From: Climacteris rufus
Taxonomy: Eukaryota > Chordata > Aves > Passeriformes > Climacteridae
NCBI GenBank assembly: GCA_013398175.1
Contig: VZRZ01006168.1
Coordinates: 460 to 64,459 of the forward strand
Direction: 5' to 3'
Length of the DNA: 64,000 bases
This document shows positions 25,196 through 37,895 of the stretch, piece by piece. The translations under genes were made by a program, and so were the position numbers. The notes under the pieces were generated by a model, which was given only the letters and a program-made list of their open reading frames with translations, was not told the origin of the DNA and ran no database searches. How positions within the stretch are numbered: position 1 is the stretch's first letter; every line of letters starts with the position of its first letter.

Positions 25196-26890
25196 TAAAG
25201 GAGAAAATCATAATTAATGGGCTGCCTTCTAAGCAACTGCCAGAAGCAGTAGTACATAAGGAAAAGAGCAGACATGGATAAATATTTTGCATGGGGTAGA
25301 GGCAACATGGTATTCTGGAGAAATATCATACCTCACAAATTGTCAAGGATTCTTTGAAAGAGCTATACATGCAGCTATAATGTGTTTGGATTTAGAAAAC
25401 CTGTATAAAAGTCCTGTGATGGGGAACTAAGTTGTAAGGAAATATGAGAAAATCTTTCCTTGGATTACTAACTGGTTTAAGATAGTGAAGAAGAAAGGGC
25501 AAGAAAAAAGGTCAGCTTTCAGAGTAAATCCAAGCTACGGGTAAGGGTCCCAAATATGGCACCAGTGCACTATTGTCATAAATGTCTAGAAATGGATTTA
25601 AATAATGAGGTAACAATCCTTTCTGAAAGTGCAGAAATATTCAAAATAGAATTAATAAAGGCTGGCTTTGGAAGTCTCTAAGTCACTGGTACCCTAAAAC
25701 CAGTGGCTATTAATTAAGTCAGCTCCCTTCAGAGACATCCATTTCATTTTAATCTATTTCTAAGAATCTACTACTGACAGAAAGAAGCTATGGAACCACA
25801 TCAATATTTTGATTTAATCTGACCTTTTAGTTAGATACAAAATCTTATGATTTTTAAAGATTTTATAGTGTTTTTAAAATGAAAACTAGGATTAAAACCA
25901 AATAAAGTTCTTCTGTTTCTACAGCTGATATAGTGGAACTATAATTCACCATACTGTACCCACCATATAATAATTTTTTCTATTTTTTTTTCTTTTTTTT
26001 TGCTCTGGATGTTTTTTATCCACAGAAATCTAAAATTCAGAATGTCACCAATGTCTCCTCAAGTAATTATCTGGCAGCATGGCCTGCAATTTTCATACAG
26101 TGTATTTTGAATGAAAATATGGAAGGCTTACGGAAAGCAAACATTTAGGGAAAACCTACTATTACAACTCAGAAACTTTAATATGTTTCTGAGTCAAAAG
26201 AGCTGTCCCTGTAAGAGAACATCCAGCTGTGTTATCTTTTGTAACTTTTTATTCTGAGGGAGAGCAAACTACTTTAAATAACATAAAGGATGTTCTGATC
26301 AGTATTATAATGAAATTTAATATTTGATGTTAGATTATTAACTTTTAATGAATTTTTCCTTTTATTATTGATGCATAATCAGTACTCTAATCAGGTTCAT
26401 CAATGGTATAATATCTAGAATTCAGCACAGCAGGAAAATTAATTGATAGATTGATAACAAACATTCCTTGTAATGATTTCCATTTCATATAATTTTCAGT
26501 AAGTGATTTTATAGGTGAACCATTTTAGAACTAGACTGAGCAGTTAATGCCTTGCTTATTTAAATGAATCCATATTAGTGCATAATTTTATATTAAGCAA
26601 AATGATATATAGAATCAAAATTTTAATGTAGAAATACACATATTCTGAGAATTTTAAGATATGATTCATCACATTGAGTGCCATGAGTTTTAAGATTACA
26701 TCTTTTACCAGAACTTACTTTGTTCTTCACTGGTCTATATTTTAGTGAGAAGAATGTGAAACTGCAAAAAGAAATTCTCTCCTCACAGAAAAGATAAAAT
26801 TTAAATACCTTGGTTAATGTAGCTTAATAATAACTGCTACAGCGGTGCACCTGAATTCTGAGAAAAATACTTGTCTTTGCTTATCAATAC
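25196..26890. other. AT-rich non-coding DNA
   Basis: Nothing recognised. Confidence 0.45.
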
Positions 26891-26966
26891 TATATCAGTC
26901 TCTCTCAAAAAAAAAACCCTATAGTACATGTTAAATATATATGAAACTATTATTATTTAAACTTCA
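26891..26966 (+). repeat. 77-bp direct repeat, copy 2
   Basis: Second copy of the segment at 23946-24022, same orientation, 2,945 bp downstream. Confidence 0.85.
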
Positions 26967-29900
26967 GAAATTATGGCCACCTGACTCAAATAATACATAT
27001 CTGATCAAGTATTACTCTTTGAAATAATGATGTAGAATATACCAATTTCTGTGCTTTGCATTGACCCTTAATAAATCTTATATTAAAAATTCAATTGCAT
27101 GATCACTCTGACTACAGTATCAGAAATGTAGAGTTGAGAAAGAAATATTTTTATAAGCATTTATTTGTAAAAGCATTTATTATGAACTAAAGACTTTATC
27201 CTAGGCAATCAAAACTTATAATTTTATCTTCATAAGAAAATTCAGAATTTTGGTTTTTCCATATGAAATGAGAGCCAGTTCTGTTTATTCCTTATGGATT
27301 TTTTTAAAATAAAATAATTAATACAAGTGGACTTAATCAAAAAAACACAAGAAGCAGGGTTTGATGTAGTCAGATATCAATTAACAGATGTACCTGTGGA
27401 AGGTTACATAGAAGAATAAAAAGATTAATAAAGGATTGAATATATATATAAAAAATACATCAGCACTACTCTAAAAATTCTAACCAAACTAAACCAAACA
27501 ATCCTAAAACCAAGAGGTTGATGTTTGGTTTGAAAAGAACCTTCTTGTCATTTTCAAACCATTGGATGGACATATTTTCTTATTCTTTAATTTTTTTTTT
27601 TATTTTCTAAAACCCAAGCTTTAATTTCAAAATCAGTTAAAATATTTTAAAATGCTTTTCTCTGCCCTATGGCGAGGGAATAAAAAAGGTAAATGCTAAA
27701 AATGCTCACTTTACAGCAAGGAAAAGAGTATGTCAGAAGAGTTCTTATATTCAAATCTAGTGTTTAAAATTAAATATAGTAATTCTGCATGTTGCCTAGG
27801 AATAACAGAAATAGAGTATGAGGATTATTTTGAAATAGCAAATCACAATCTTATTTCATACTTTCTTTCTCTTTGGTAGGAGATGTCATATAAAACAATG
27901 AGATAAACAGTGATGTAGATGTATTCTGACATACTGTGATGAACATATCACCAGAAGTTCAAATGTGGAAATGGACATGTTCTTTACTGCACAGGGATAA
28001 ATATATCTATTTTGAGTGCGTTGTAAGATTCATATTTGATTTTTACAAATGAAACACTTATAAACTAGTTTTAAATTCTATTACTTGTTTATCTCAATTC
28101 ATTTGAGAAGATAAATCTTTACCAAGCATATTATTTATGTTTCCTGTTATCAGTGATTTGGCATCTGAACCAGGGACATTGGTACAAACTAATAGTCTGG
28201 TCTCAAGGTAAACTATAAATAATCAGTCTTCAGGCATCCTGGAATTTTCTCTCTACTAAGCTAGCACCTTCTCATAGTCTCTAGAGATAGAAGTGAGAGA
28301 ATGTGACTTATCTTTTTCATCAAAGTTAGTTCTTTACCAAAAGAAATAATGCTCAGATGTTTTTCTTCTTTTTGCTGTCTGGTTGACTGTTTGCATGATT
28401 TATGAAATTGCCATTGTGCTACCAACCTGGACATAGCTTTCAAGAATACCTCTCTCTGGTTTTTAGTTTACACAAGTCTTGTTGAGTCATCATTAGGTGC
28501 AATCATCACCTCACAGTAAATTAAAATTTCCAGCTACCTCTTCTTTTCTATTTTGCTTTCATCACAAATTGTACTTTATTTTTAAGTGTGGGATAGGTCT
28601 TATTCTGGTACTAATAAACACTTACATCTCAGAATATTTCTCAATTTTTTTCTCTGAACTGAGAGAGATTTGATTATTTAAAGCCAAATTTAGAAGACTA
28701 GTATTCAGAAAATAGGATTTCTTTCTTAAAATATAAGTCAAATGGACCATTTTTAAAAGGAGAGAACAAATGTCCACTGTTTGTCTCTCTTAAAGTGCAG
28801 CTCTCTAGCCAACTTTCCCATAATTTTCCAGATTTGTCTACAAATTCCTTTTCAGGAATATCTGCATATTCGTTTTCTCCCCATTTTTTTCCTTTACTTA
28901 CTTCAGTACCTTAATGAAAGAAAGCAATTACAAATATTCCTTACTGAAACCATACTCCCATATTTTATGAGGTTGCAAACTCCAACAGATAAACTGTGAT
29001 TTTCTATTTTTCCCTGACTGTGTCTTTCCTTTGAAAAAATCTTTCTGTGTTTTTTTAGGTCCCCGAAATCATTTGCAATCTATGAAAAAAATTATTTTTT
29101 TAAAGAAACGTTCTAAACCAAGTAAATTCTCTCACACTATATGTTGTCTGACAAAAAAAAAAAGTGACTATTTAAAATTTCCTCAAAATGATTATTTAAT
29201 AAAGGCACATTCACAATAGTAGTCAATAGTTTAGGAAAAAAGCAGGGAGAATATGCAATGTGTATGTGCTTGTGTATGTGTGAAGGATACACATAGTCAA
29301 TCAAAGAATAATGGAATCATAATTATGGTCACCCTGCTTTCCATTTATTTATGCACACAAACTCATATGCTTATACATGAGTTTCAGTACAAATATGCTT
29401 GAAGGCAGAAAACTAGTCTGTTTTTATTCTTTGCAGGAATCAAACTAATCAGTTTTAATCGTAGTTGCCAACTTCTAGGTTGTCCTTCACATTTCACTGG
29501 TCAGCTAACAATAATCAACACACATTACTTACATAAGGCTCAATCCTAATTACTGTTCTCAGCCTACAATACAAACAATCAGAGATGCATGATCTGAATG
29601 CTGACTCACTTTTTTAAGCTTTACGAGTTTTCTCAGCTTCTCTACACACTGATCTCCAAATATACTAAATAGAACCAGAGTGGATACACCAGACTGACTA
29701 TAATACAATTATATGGGGATCCAGGGCCTTTATTTTGAGTACAGAACATACTCTTTCCAAGATGATACATGAATTATTAAATGAAATAGGGTGGTCATTT
29801 TCTTGTTTAGATCTAGAAGGATTCAACAATGAACTAGAAAGTTCTCAAAGCTTTTACATTATCTTTGAAAATGTAAAAAGTGTATGTGTGCTTCATCCAG

Positions 29901-31495
29901 AATCTAGCTATGAGAGACCAGACCAAGATCTCTGTGAAAGGAATATTTTTTCATATTTTCCTACTCTCTCACACTGGCTACTGGAATATATTCTGTGGGT
30001 TTCAAGATTTCAGTTCTGGATGAAAATGTCTTCAAAGTGCTAATTTTTTCACTGCATATCAATTGAAATGATAGCTTCATAAACCTTGATAACATTGGGA
30101 AATTTTTAATATACTATAAACAGACACAGAAGCATGGCTGCCATGCTTGGTTATCGTAAACAGGAGAAATTTCTTCTTGGATATTCTGAGCTGATTACAG
30201 ACTGTATAACTCTATAAAAGGGCTCCTGGCTCTGACCAATAATTAGCAGGAAGAAATCTTGGGTGATGTAAAAATAAGCATTTCTCTGTTTATGGATAAG
30301 AATATTTAGAGTGAAGAAGGTATAAATCTCCAGAAACAGAAAGCAAGTGATCCAGTGGAGGAATGAACGGACATAATTTGCTCCTTGGAGAAACTGACAA
30401 AGCAATGTAAAGTATGATGTGGCTCTTTAAGTTGAAATGCTATCAGAATGGTACTTCAGTTCTGTAATCTTTCATCAAAGACAAAATAAATGCTGACATA
30501 AAACTGAAGTATTCAGTAGCCATGAGTCTAATTTTAGAAGGAAGCAGACAGAAATTTCTATGAAAGGAGGAGTTTATAGACTGACAGAGTTAAGAATTTC
30601 TGAAGAAAGAAACTGCCTATCATTACTTTTTTATGCTACATCCCAAATAAAAAGTTTGCAACTTTTTTTTTCTTTAATAAATATTAAAGAAAACAGACTA
30701 TGCTTATAAAAATAATCTCCCCTCTTCATGGAATCACCTTTAGAAACTAAAACAGTACCAGAAACTCTGATTGACCTCAGTAAGTTTTCTGAGTAACCTT
30801 TCAATGTGTGTGGAAACAAAAATAATGAAAATAGGACGATATTAACTTGAGCACCTCTCAAAAATCTTTTCCTTGAATTTTCCTCTCAGCTTGTCAGAGA
30901 ACTTGATTCTGCCTTACAGGTGTGACACGTGAAAGGAGGATAAGTTTCTTCCATGCTCTTGTGTTAGTGTAAATGTAGAACTACAGGCTCTTAAATGACT
31001 CATGAAACATACCATTCTTCTTGAAAGAACTATTGCAAATTGTCTGGCAGAAGAGCTGAGAACACTTCAGGACAAAGCTGCAAAGACATTATTTTCTCAA
31101 GAGAATATATTACATGACAATGTAGAAATGGAAGAAAACACTGGAAGAGATCTTCCAGTAAACGTGTGAAAGCTGTGATCATTCAAAAATTAGTATAGCC
31201 ATTCAGATTTCTAAATCATGTAAGTTTCCAAAAACCAAAACCTGTATTATTTCATAAGGGAAGTTGTTTTCTAGGGGAAAAAAAAAAACCAAAAACAAAC
31301 AACAAACCAACCTTAAAAACTACTTTTGTTTATTTGTTTTTGTTATGATTTTAAATAACATTTGCAACATTGGAGTTTGTAGGAATCATGAAAACGAAGA
31401 AGAAAAACTTGTTCATTATAAATGGTAGCCAGCAATGTACTAAAAAAGTAGTTTAAAAAATCACTCAGGCTTTTTCAATGTATTCCTTTTTTGTT
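26967..31495. other. AT-rich non-coding DNA
   Basis: No gene or repeat recognised. The 102-codon frame at 29735-30043 has an unremarkable composition and no motif. Confidence 0.45.
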
Positions 31496-31499
31496 CAAA

Positions 31500-33440
31500 T
31501 TTTGTGGGACCAGAATGATGAAGGACCAGAATTATGAAGGACCAGAATGTCCTGAATTCTGAAGTACTGAATGCCTTCTTTGCCTCAGTCTTTACTAGCA
31601 AGATTAGCTTTCAACAATCTCAGGTCTCAGAGTCCATAAAAAAAGGATCAAGAAGTGATGATGTACCCTTGACAGAACACAATCAGATTAGGGAACATTT
31701 CAGAAAATTTGACATATATAAATCCATGGACCTGATGGAATTCATCCACAATTGCAGAAGGAGCTAGTAGATGTCATCATAAGTCTACTTTCAATAAACC
31801 TTGATAAATCATGGTGACTGAGAGAAGTATCTGAAGACTGAAGGAAAACAAATGCCACTCCCATCTTAAGAAAAAGAACAAAGACTCAGGGAACTATGGG
31901 TCAATCAGCCTCACCTTAATTCCTGGGAAAGTGATAAAGGAGCTAATCCTGCAATATTTTTCCAGGTATTAAGGAAATATTACTGGGCTTTTATACCCTC
32001 ACAATGTAAATGGGAAATAATCTGGGGTATTCCTGCTGGGTCATCAGATTCTGCTGTGTCTCTAAGTGTCCAGTCACCTGGCTGATGTCACAGGTCCGTG
32101 TGCTTTTTGTTGTGCAAAGAGTTGGCACCAGTTCACTTACCTCAGGCTCCCAGCATTTCCTGCCATCCAGAGCTCAGTCTGCAGCTTGCACTGTCGCTTG
32201 CACACCAGGCTACCTGTACTGAACATATTCCTCAACACAGGCATATGAAGAACAAGAAAATCTTTGAGAGTAGTCAGCATGACGTGCCAAATGAGGAACC
32301 AATTTGATTTTTTTTTTGATAAACTAACTGGCTTGGTAGACAAAGAGGAATCTATGAGTATTGTCTACCTAGACTTTTGTAAGATTTCAACATTGTCTTC
32401 TACGAGATCCTCACAGGGAAGCTGATGTTTGGGCTGGATTAGCAGATAGTGAGGTGGACTGAAAACTGGCTGCACGATCAGCCCCAGAGGGTATTGATCA
32501 GGGGCTCAAAGTATAGTTGGAGGCCAGTGTCTAGCAGTGTACTCCAATAGCCAAAAGTGAGTCTAGTCCTTGCTACCATCTTCTTTAATGATCTGGATCA
32601 CGGGGCAGAGTGTAGCATCAACAAGTTTGCTGATGACACAAAACTGGGAGGAGTAGCTCAAATACCAGAGGGTTGTGCTGCCACCCAGAGGCACCTCGAG
32701 AAAAGGTCTGAAAGGAACCTCATGAAGTTGAAAAAACTCCTGCACCTGGAAAGGAACAACTCGATGTACCAGTATATGCTGAGGGCCACCCAACAACTTG
32801 GCAGAGAAGAGCCTGTGGATCCTGCTGGTCACCAAGTTAAACATAAGCAGGAGAAATACCCCTGTGGGAGAGGAAGTCCTGGCCTGCATTAGGCAAATTG
32901 CTGCCAGCAGGCTGAGGGAGGTGAACCTTGCTTGCGGTGGAGAGGCCATATCTGGAGTACTGTGCCCAGTTCTGTGGTCCCTCGGGTACAAAAGACCTAA
33001 GAACATACTGGAGAGAGTACAGTACAGAGCCACAAAGATGATGAAGGGACTGCAGCACCTCTCCTATGGGGAAAGACTGACAGAGGTGGGATTGTTTTAC
33101 CCAGAGATATGAATGCTTGGGGGAAACCTTATCAACATCTATTAACACCTTAAGGGAAAGTACAAAGAAGATGGAACTAGACTCTTAGTGATTCTCAGTG
33201 GCAGGACAAGAAGTAGAGAATAAACTGAAACACAAGAGAGTATACCTGATAATTGGGGAAAAATATTTTACTCTGAGGGGACTGAGTACTGGCACAGACT
33301 TCCCAGGGTGATTGTGAAGTCTCCACCCTTGATAGGTGGCTCTAGGTGGCCCTGGGGGTTGGACAGGGGGTTGGACCAGGCAACCTCCAGAGGTCTCTTC
33401 CAACTTGAACCATTCTGTGATTCTGTGATTCTGTGATGAC
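31500..33440 (+). mobile_element. long decayed CR1 LINE (ORF2 reverse transcriptase to 3' end)
   Basis: About 1.9 kb covering most of the CR1 reverse-transcriptase gene and the 3' UTR. Visible landmarks in order are: the linker before RT (LNAFFASVFTSK at about 31566-31601); the NYGSISL-like region near 31890-31912; SSQH near 32268; the FADD catalytic motif at 32626-32637 in INKFADDTKLGG; the EEVLACIRQIA and LEYCAQF-like C-terminal region (32865-32975); and the LERVQYRATKMMKGL block near 33009. It ends CTTCCAACTTGAACC and three ATTCTGTG octamers (33414-33437). CR1 reverse transcriptase copies its own RNA at a nicked target. Frameshifts, stops and a 269-bp insertion make this copy inactive. Confidence 0.88.
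31970..32238. mobile_element. 269-bp insertion inside the CR1, unidentified
   Basis: CR1 similarity stops after TCCAGGTAT and resumes at AGGCATATGAAG. The inserted 269 bp do not read as CR1 and are flanked by AGGTAT (31964-31969) and AGGCAT (32239-32244), a likely aged 6-bp duplication. Its ends are not TG...CA. The family is unknown to me. Confidence 0.45.
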
Positions 33441-35635
33441 TGATGAATAGAAGCTGGGATCTATTATTTAAGAGATTTAGATTTTGCTTTACAACAGATG
33501 AGCTGTAAGGCCTCCTAAGAATCATTAAATGGTATGCTAAGCTAGATAAATTATTGGCTGATAGAGCTTTTCTCCTATGAGCAGTCTCAGTTGCAGTTTT
33601 ACTGTTTATGTATCAGACAAATATTAAAGTAATCTCTGACAGTAGTGCCAGCAGTTCTCAAGAGTAAGCTTAGGGGAATAGTACAGAACTCTATGTCTGT
33701 AGGATTTGCTTTAACACATGATTATTTGAAAAAGTCATGGCATGCATTTAATTGAACTGTGTTTTATTTTAGTTTCAAAAATTCATTTTCAAGGTTGTCT
33801 AAATGTCTTAGAAATATAGTGTGAACATTTGCCCCACTGATATCTAATCTTCTGAAAGAAATACATGAATCTGGCTAGTAATGAATTTAGGACAGCTCTC
33901 CTTTCTTATCTTGTGCTTGTCAACATGCTTGGGACAATTTCCATTTGTTTCTTAAGCCTGTCAAATGTATAATTAGATTTGAATCCCACTGCTTCAGGTG
34001 ATATTTTGGCAAGCTGTTTGAAGCTGTTAAGGGCTGTCCTCCCTTTTTATCTTGAAAGAATGAGTATGATGTCCAAAAATTTTTTTATGCTACAGGTAAT
34101 ATTTGTGACTGTGATAACAGTATTGTAGAAAGTGGCTGAAGAAGATGCTTAAGTATAGCCTGAAGCAGATTATATACATAGAGGTATATCTGTCAGCTGT
34201 ACTCCTGATTAAAAGCATAGATTGCACAATTTGTCCTTCCAGTAATGTAGGGTAGTAGTGGCTCAGTCTTTCAAAAAAGTCTGACTGCTGCCATTAGTAC
34301 ATAATAGAGACACTGACAAACCTATACAGTATGTGCAGTTACATGTGACCTTTCCAGTGGATTTAGTATGATTTTGAAAACAAATGGCTTCTTCTAAATA
34401 GCAAATATTTACTGCTACAGTGTATCAGAAATACATTTCTGTGATCTGGGCATAAAGCCTGAACAGGAGTTGTATGATCACTCTAAAAACTGTGACCCCA
34501 GGATATACACAAGATCAGCAATCCTATGAAAAAATTCATATCAAAAGAAGTGAAGATTCCACTTCCTTATATTGCTTTCTACCTCCAGGATTTATGGGCT
34601 GACTCAGCTGGAGAGGTGATATGTACAGAGAAATTTGATTGCTTTCTTACAGCTGTAAAGACATGGAATTTGTGACATAGTCCAATTTCTTTCCGTTTGT
34701 GGCTTCCATTCTCCATTACTGTTCCACTGGAGGAGGATCTAATTTAAGATATTTTTCTCCCCATTCTTTGCAAGATTTTATGACCCCCTCAGGTGTGCTG
34801 ATTCAGCTGTGTGGCCTTGCTCTAAACTAGATGAGTGCAACAAGCCATTTTAACAGTAAAACACAACTATATCTTTTTATTTATTTCAGTGGATCACTTC
34901 AGAAAATGTAGGTTATAGTAAGGTGACACAGCAAAGGAATTGAAAAGGGATTGTAATCTTTCCTAGGGAACAAGAAACTGTGGAAACCAAAATGGCAAAA
35001 CCCTGAAAATTTGCACCCACTGCTGATGGGCTACTAATATAAAGACATGGTTTAATCAAGCATAGAGGCTTTTTCACGTAAAATTGCACTTAACACTTAT
35101 CATGCTCTTTACACATCAGAATATACTTTTGTAGTGTTCTACACTAGAAGAGACTGGGGGTTTTGTTTGTTTCTAAGAATTAAGAGGAGAAATGAGTTTG
35201 GTTCTTTCAAGTTTGGATGTTCTGCTTGTTGTCTGACTGGCAATAAATAACAATCTACCTCTTCACCTAATTAAAAAGAAAACGCATCACTCATACAGAA
35301 ATCCGCTTTCTGGATTGCTTTCTCAGATAGAATAAATAAACAAATTCTGGCCCATCAAAGTAATTGATATCATGTTAGTTCATATTAGCTAAATACACAG
35401 TGCATTTTATAGTGAACTCTTTCTTTTTTATGCTCCTCAGGTCTGTGTTTGCTAAACTGTTTTCTCCTTTTCCGTTGCACAGTCTTGCTAAAGACTTGTA
35501 TACATGGAAAAAATTCTAGTGTTGAGAGTCTGTACTTTATTCTCCCCAAGCCCTCTAGAAATTCTTTTCTGTGACTTTTTTGCATATTCTTATAACACAG
35601 AAGGACTTTTTTCTGACCCCATGACTCATTCTTCT
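33441..35635. other. AT-rich non-coding DNA
   Basis: Nothing recognised. Confidence 0.45.
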
Positions 35636-35862
35636 CTTTAAGTAATTGAAGACTGCAATGAGGTCTCCCTAGAGCTTTCTTTTCTCCAGACTGAACAACC
35701 CCAGCTCTCTCAGCCTGTCTTCATAGGAGAGCAACTCTACCCCTCTGATCATCTTTGTGGTCTTCTCTGCACCCGCTCCAATATGTCTTTTTTTGTGCTG
35801 AGGACCCCACAGCTGGACAGGTGGGGTCTCACAAGAGCAGAGTAGAGGAACAGAATCATGTC
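35636..35862 (-). mobile_element. CR1 LINE fragment (RT C-terminal end)
   Basis: On the minus strand it reads as the end of CR1 ORF2: ALVRPHLSSCGV and DILERVQRR, followed by the FSLEK-type region, then stops. About 230 bp survive, without the 3' octamer tail, so it is truncated at both ends. Confidence 0.75.
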
Positions 35863-37600
35863 ATGATAGAAATTTGTCTTGTAAGCTATTGTTTGAAAAA
35901 TCTCTGAGCTCCCAGGAATGACCTTAATTAAACACAATAGAAAATTTTATAAGAGCATCATTAAGCAATAGCTGGCAAAATTACGCTAGAAGATTAGGTA
36001 AGAACCTCTGTATTACACAGGGCATAAAGCTTTTCCTGTAGTGAATACACTACACATTATCATTCATGTTTCACACTACTTGAGAATTGCTGAATGATTA
36101 AGGCAAGTGAATCATGTCATGAAGGCAGAATAATATATATTACCATAAGAGTAATTCTGAATATTCATATGTAAAGAGAACTGTACTTGGGGAAGACATC
36201 TAAAGTAATTTTCTCAGTGGTGCCCAAGTTTTGGGTTTTGCAGTGTATATTACCATTTTAGAATGTAAATTTCAAGATGTGCTAAAAGATGACCTTTCTA
36301 AAGCATGAAACTCGTGACACCAAGCTTTTCAGAAAAACAGATCCAAAATAAACAATTTAGGACACAATCAAGTCAATTTTATATCTCAGATTACTAAACC
36401 TTTTTTGAAAAATCCAGGATTTAAAATTTTTTATTTGATCATATGTTAGTACCCCATAGAATCCTGCTTCTTCGTGACGTATAACAAAGGTCAAATAACT
36501 GTGAGGGAATACCTCAGTAGATGATCAAACATACTGGTGTCACGTGTTTGTGCAAATTCCAGGCCTCATGACATTGGCAACTATTGACTGATTCACAACG
36601 TACTCTAGGAAGAGTTTTATATTTCTTTTTCTAGGCTTCAAATTTTGTAGATAAAATTGGTTTTATAAATAAAATAGAATAGCATAAAATTCTAGTTTTA
36701 TTAAAGACCATTTGGTGTAAACAGCCATGCAAAGGATTAAAAAAAATTGTCATGTAGGCCAAAAGTATGGACAATAGATTATGTAGTTTTTTGACAAAAC
36801 TAGTTACTTATTCTTCTGGGTCACCTGTGTGTCTTATTTCATACAGTGATACTTTTAATTCAGAATAAATTCTAGGTATGATAGTGAAATGCTGATATTT
36901 TCAAAAGTGAGTTGCATCTTTCTGCCATGAGCCAGCACACACTGCAGTTCCTTATGCTATGAACTACTATTCAGGAGTTTTAAAACCTTTCAAAGCAAGG
37001 CTGGTGTTTTTTGCTACAGATGGTGAAACTTGCTGTTTATAAATAGGTACTGTAGGATCAATTAATATGTACTCAGGAAACAAGAAATAGAGGTTTATAA
37101 TGCAAGGTCAATGTCTCTTGTTTGTTATCGATTTTTCTTTCTATTGATTCATACCATTGATAGTGCTTCCCTTGTAACCTGTCCTCAAGGTAGCCTACAG
37201 TGTCAAGATGAAAGTGCTTTTCTCTGTCCTTCTAAAAACACACTAGCTACATTGTCACATCCTCACAAGAACTACTTTTCACAGCAAGTTTGTACGATGT
37301 GTGATATCTTTCTGGGACATAAAAATTTGATCAAAAATTTGTGATGCTTCACATCATTAACATTGTTTTAACAATATTCTACATTTTACACAATATCATA
37401 ATGCTTTTTTAATTTTTGCAGAATATCCTCCTCAACTTTCTCTAACTCTGAATCTGCCTTTTATGTGCATTTGGAAAAGGTAATGGAGATTTGAGGTTAC
37501 TTGAAGAAGAAAGATGGAATTAACATTTTTTGAGACTTTTCTGTGTTTATTTTCATAATTTTTCAGATAATTATCTGCACTGTAGAGCTGAATAAAACTC
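35863..37600. other. AT-rich non-coding DNA
   Basis: Nothing recognised. Confidence 0.45.
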
Positions 37601-37605
37601 TGTCG

Positions 37606-37895
37606 GCAGAATCAGAGAATGGATTGGGTTGGAAGGGACCTGAATGACCACCTGGTTCCTGCCACAAGCAGGGACACTTTCCACCAGACCATGTAGCTCG
37701 AAGCCTCATCCAGCCTGGCTTTGAACACTCCCAGGAATGGGGCATTCACAACTTCTCTGGGCAACCTGTTCTAGTGCCTCACCACCCTCACAACACAGAA
37801 TTTCTTCCTATTATCTAAACTAAGGCTACTGCCTTCTAATTTGAAGCCATTCCCCTTTGTCCTGTCACTACATGCTCCATATGGAAGTGTTCAAG
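37606..37895 (-). mobile_element. CR1 LINE 3' end
   Basis: On the + strand it begins AATCAGAGAATGG.TTGGGTTGGAAGGGACC, the complement of the CR1 3' terminus. It continues through the GGGGCATTCACAACTTCTCTGGGCAACCTG and TTTCTTCCTATTATCTAA blocks to CCTTTGTCCTGTCACTACA. About 290 bp, 5'-truncated, facing left. Confidence 0.88.

Noticed and set aside
29735..30043. 102-codon + strand ORF
   Set aside because: No motif, no compositional difference from flanks, and no regulatory context. Likely chance.
32563..33148. 156- and 103-codon minus ORFs
   Set aside because: They lie antisense to the CR1 reverse transcriptase, which explains the open frames.
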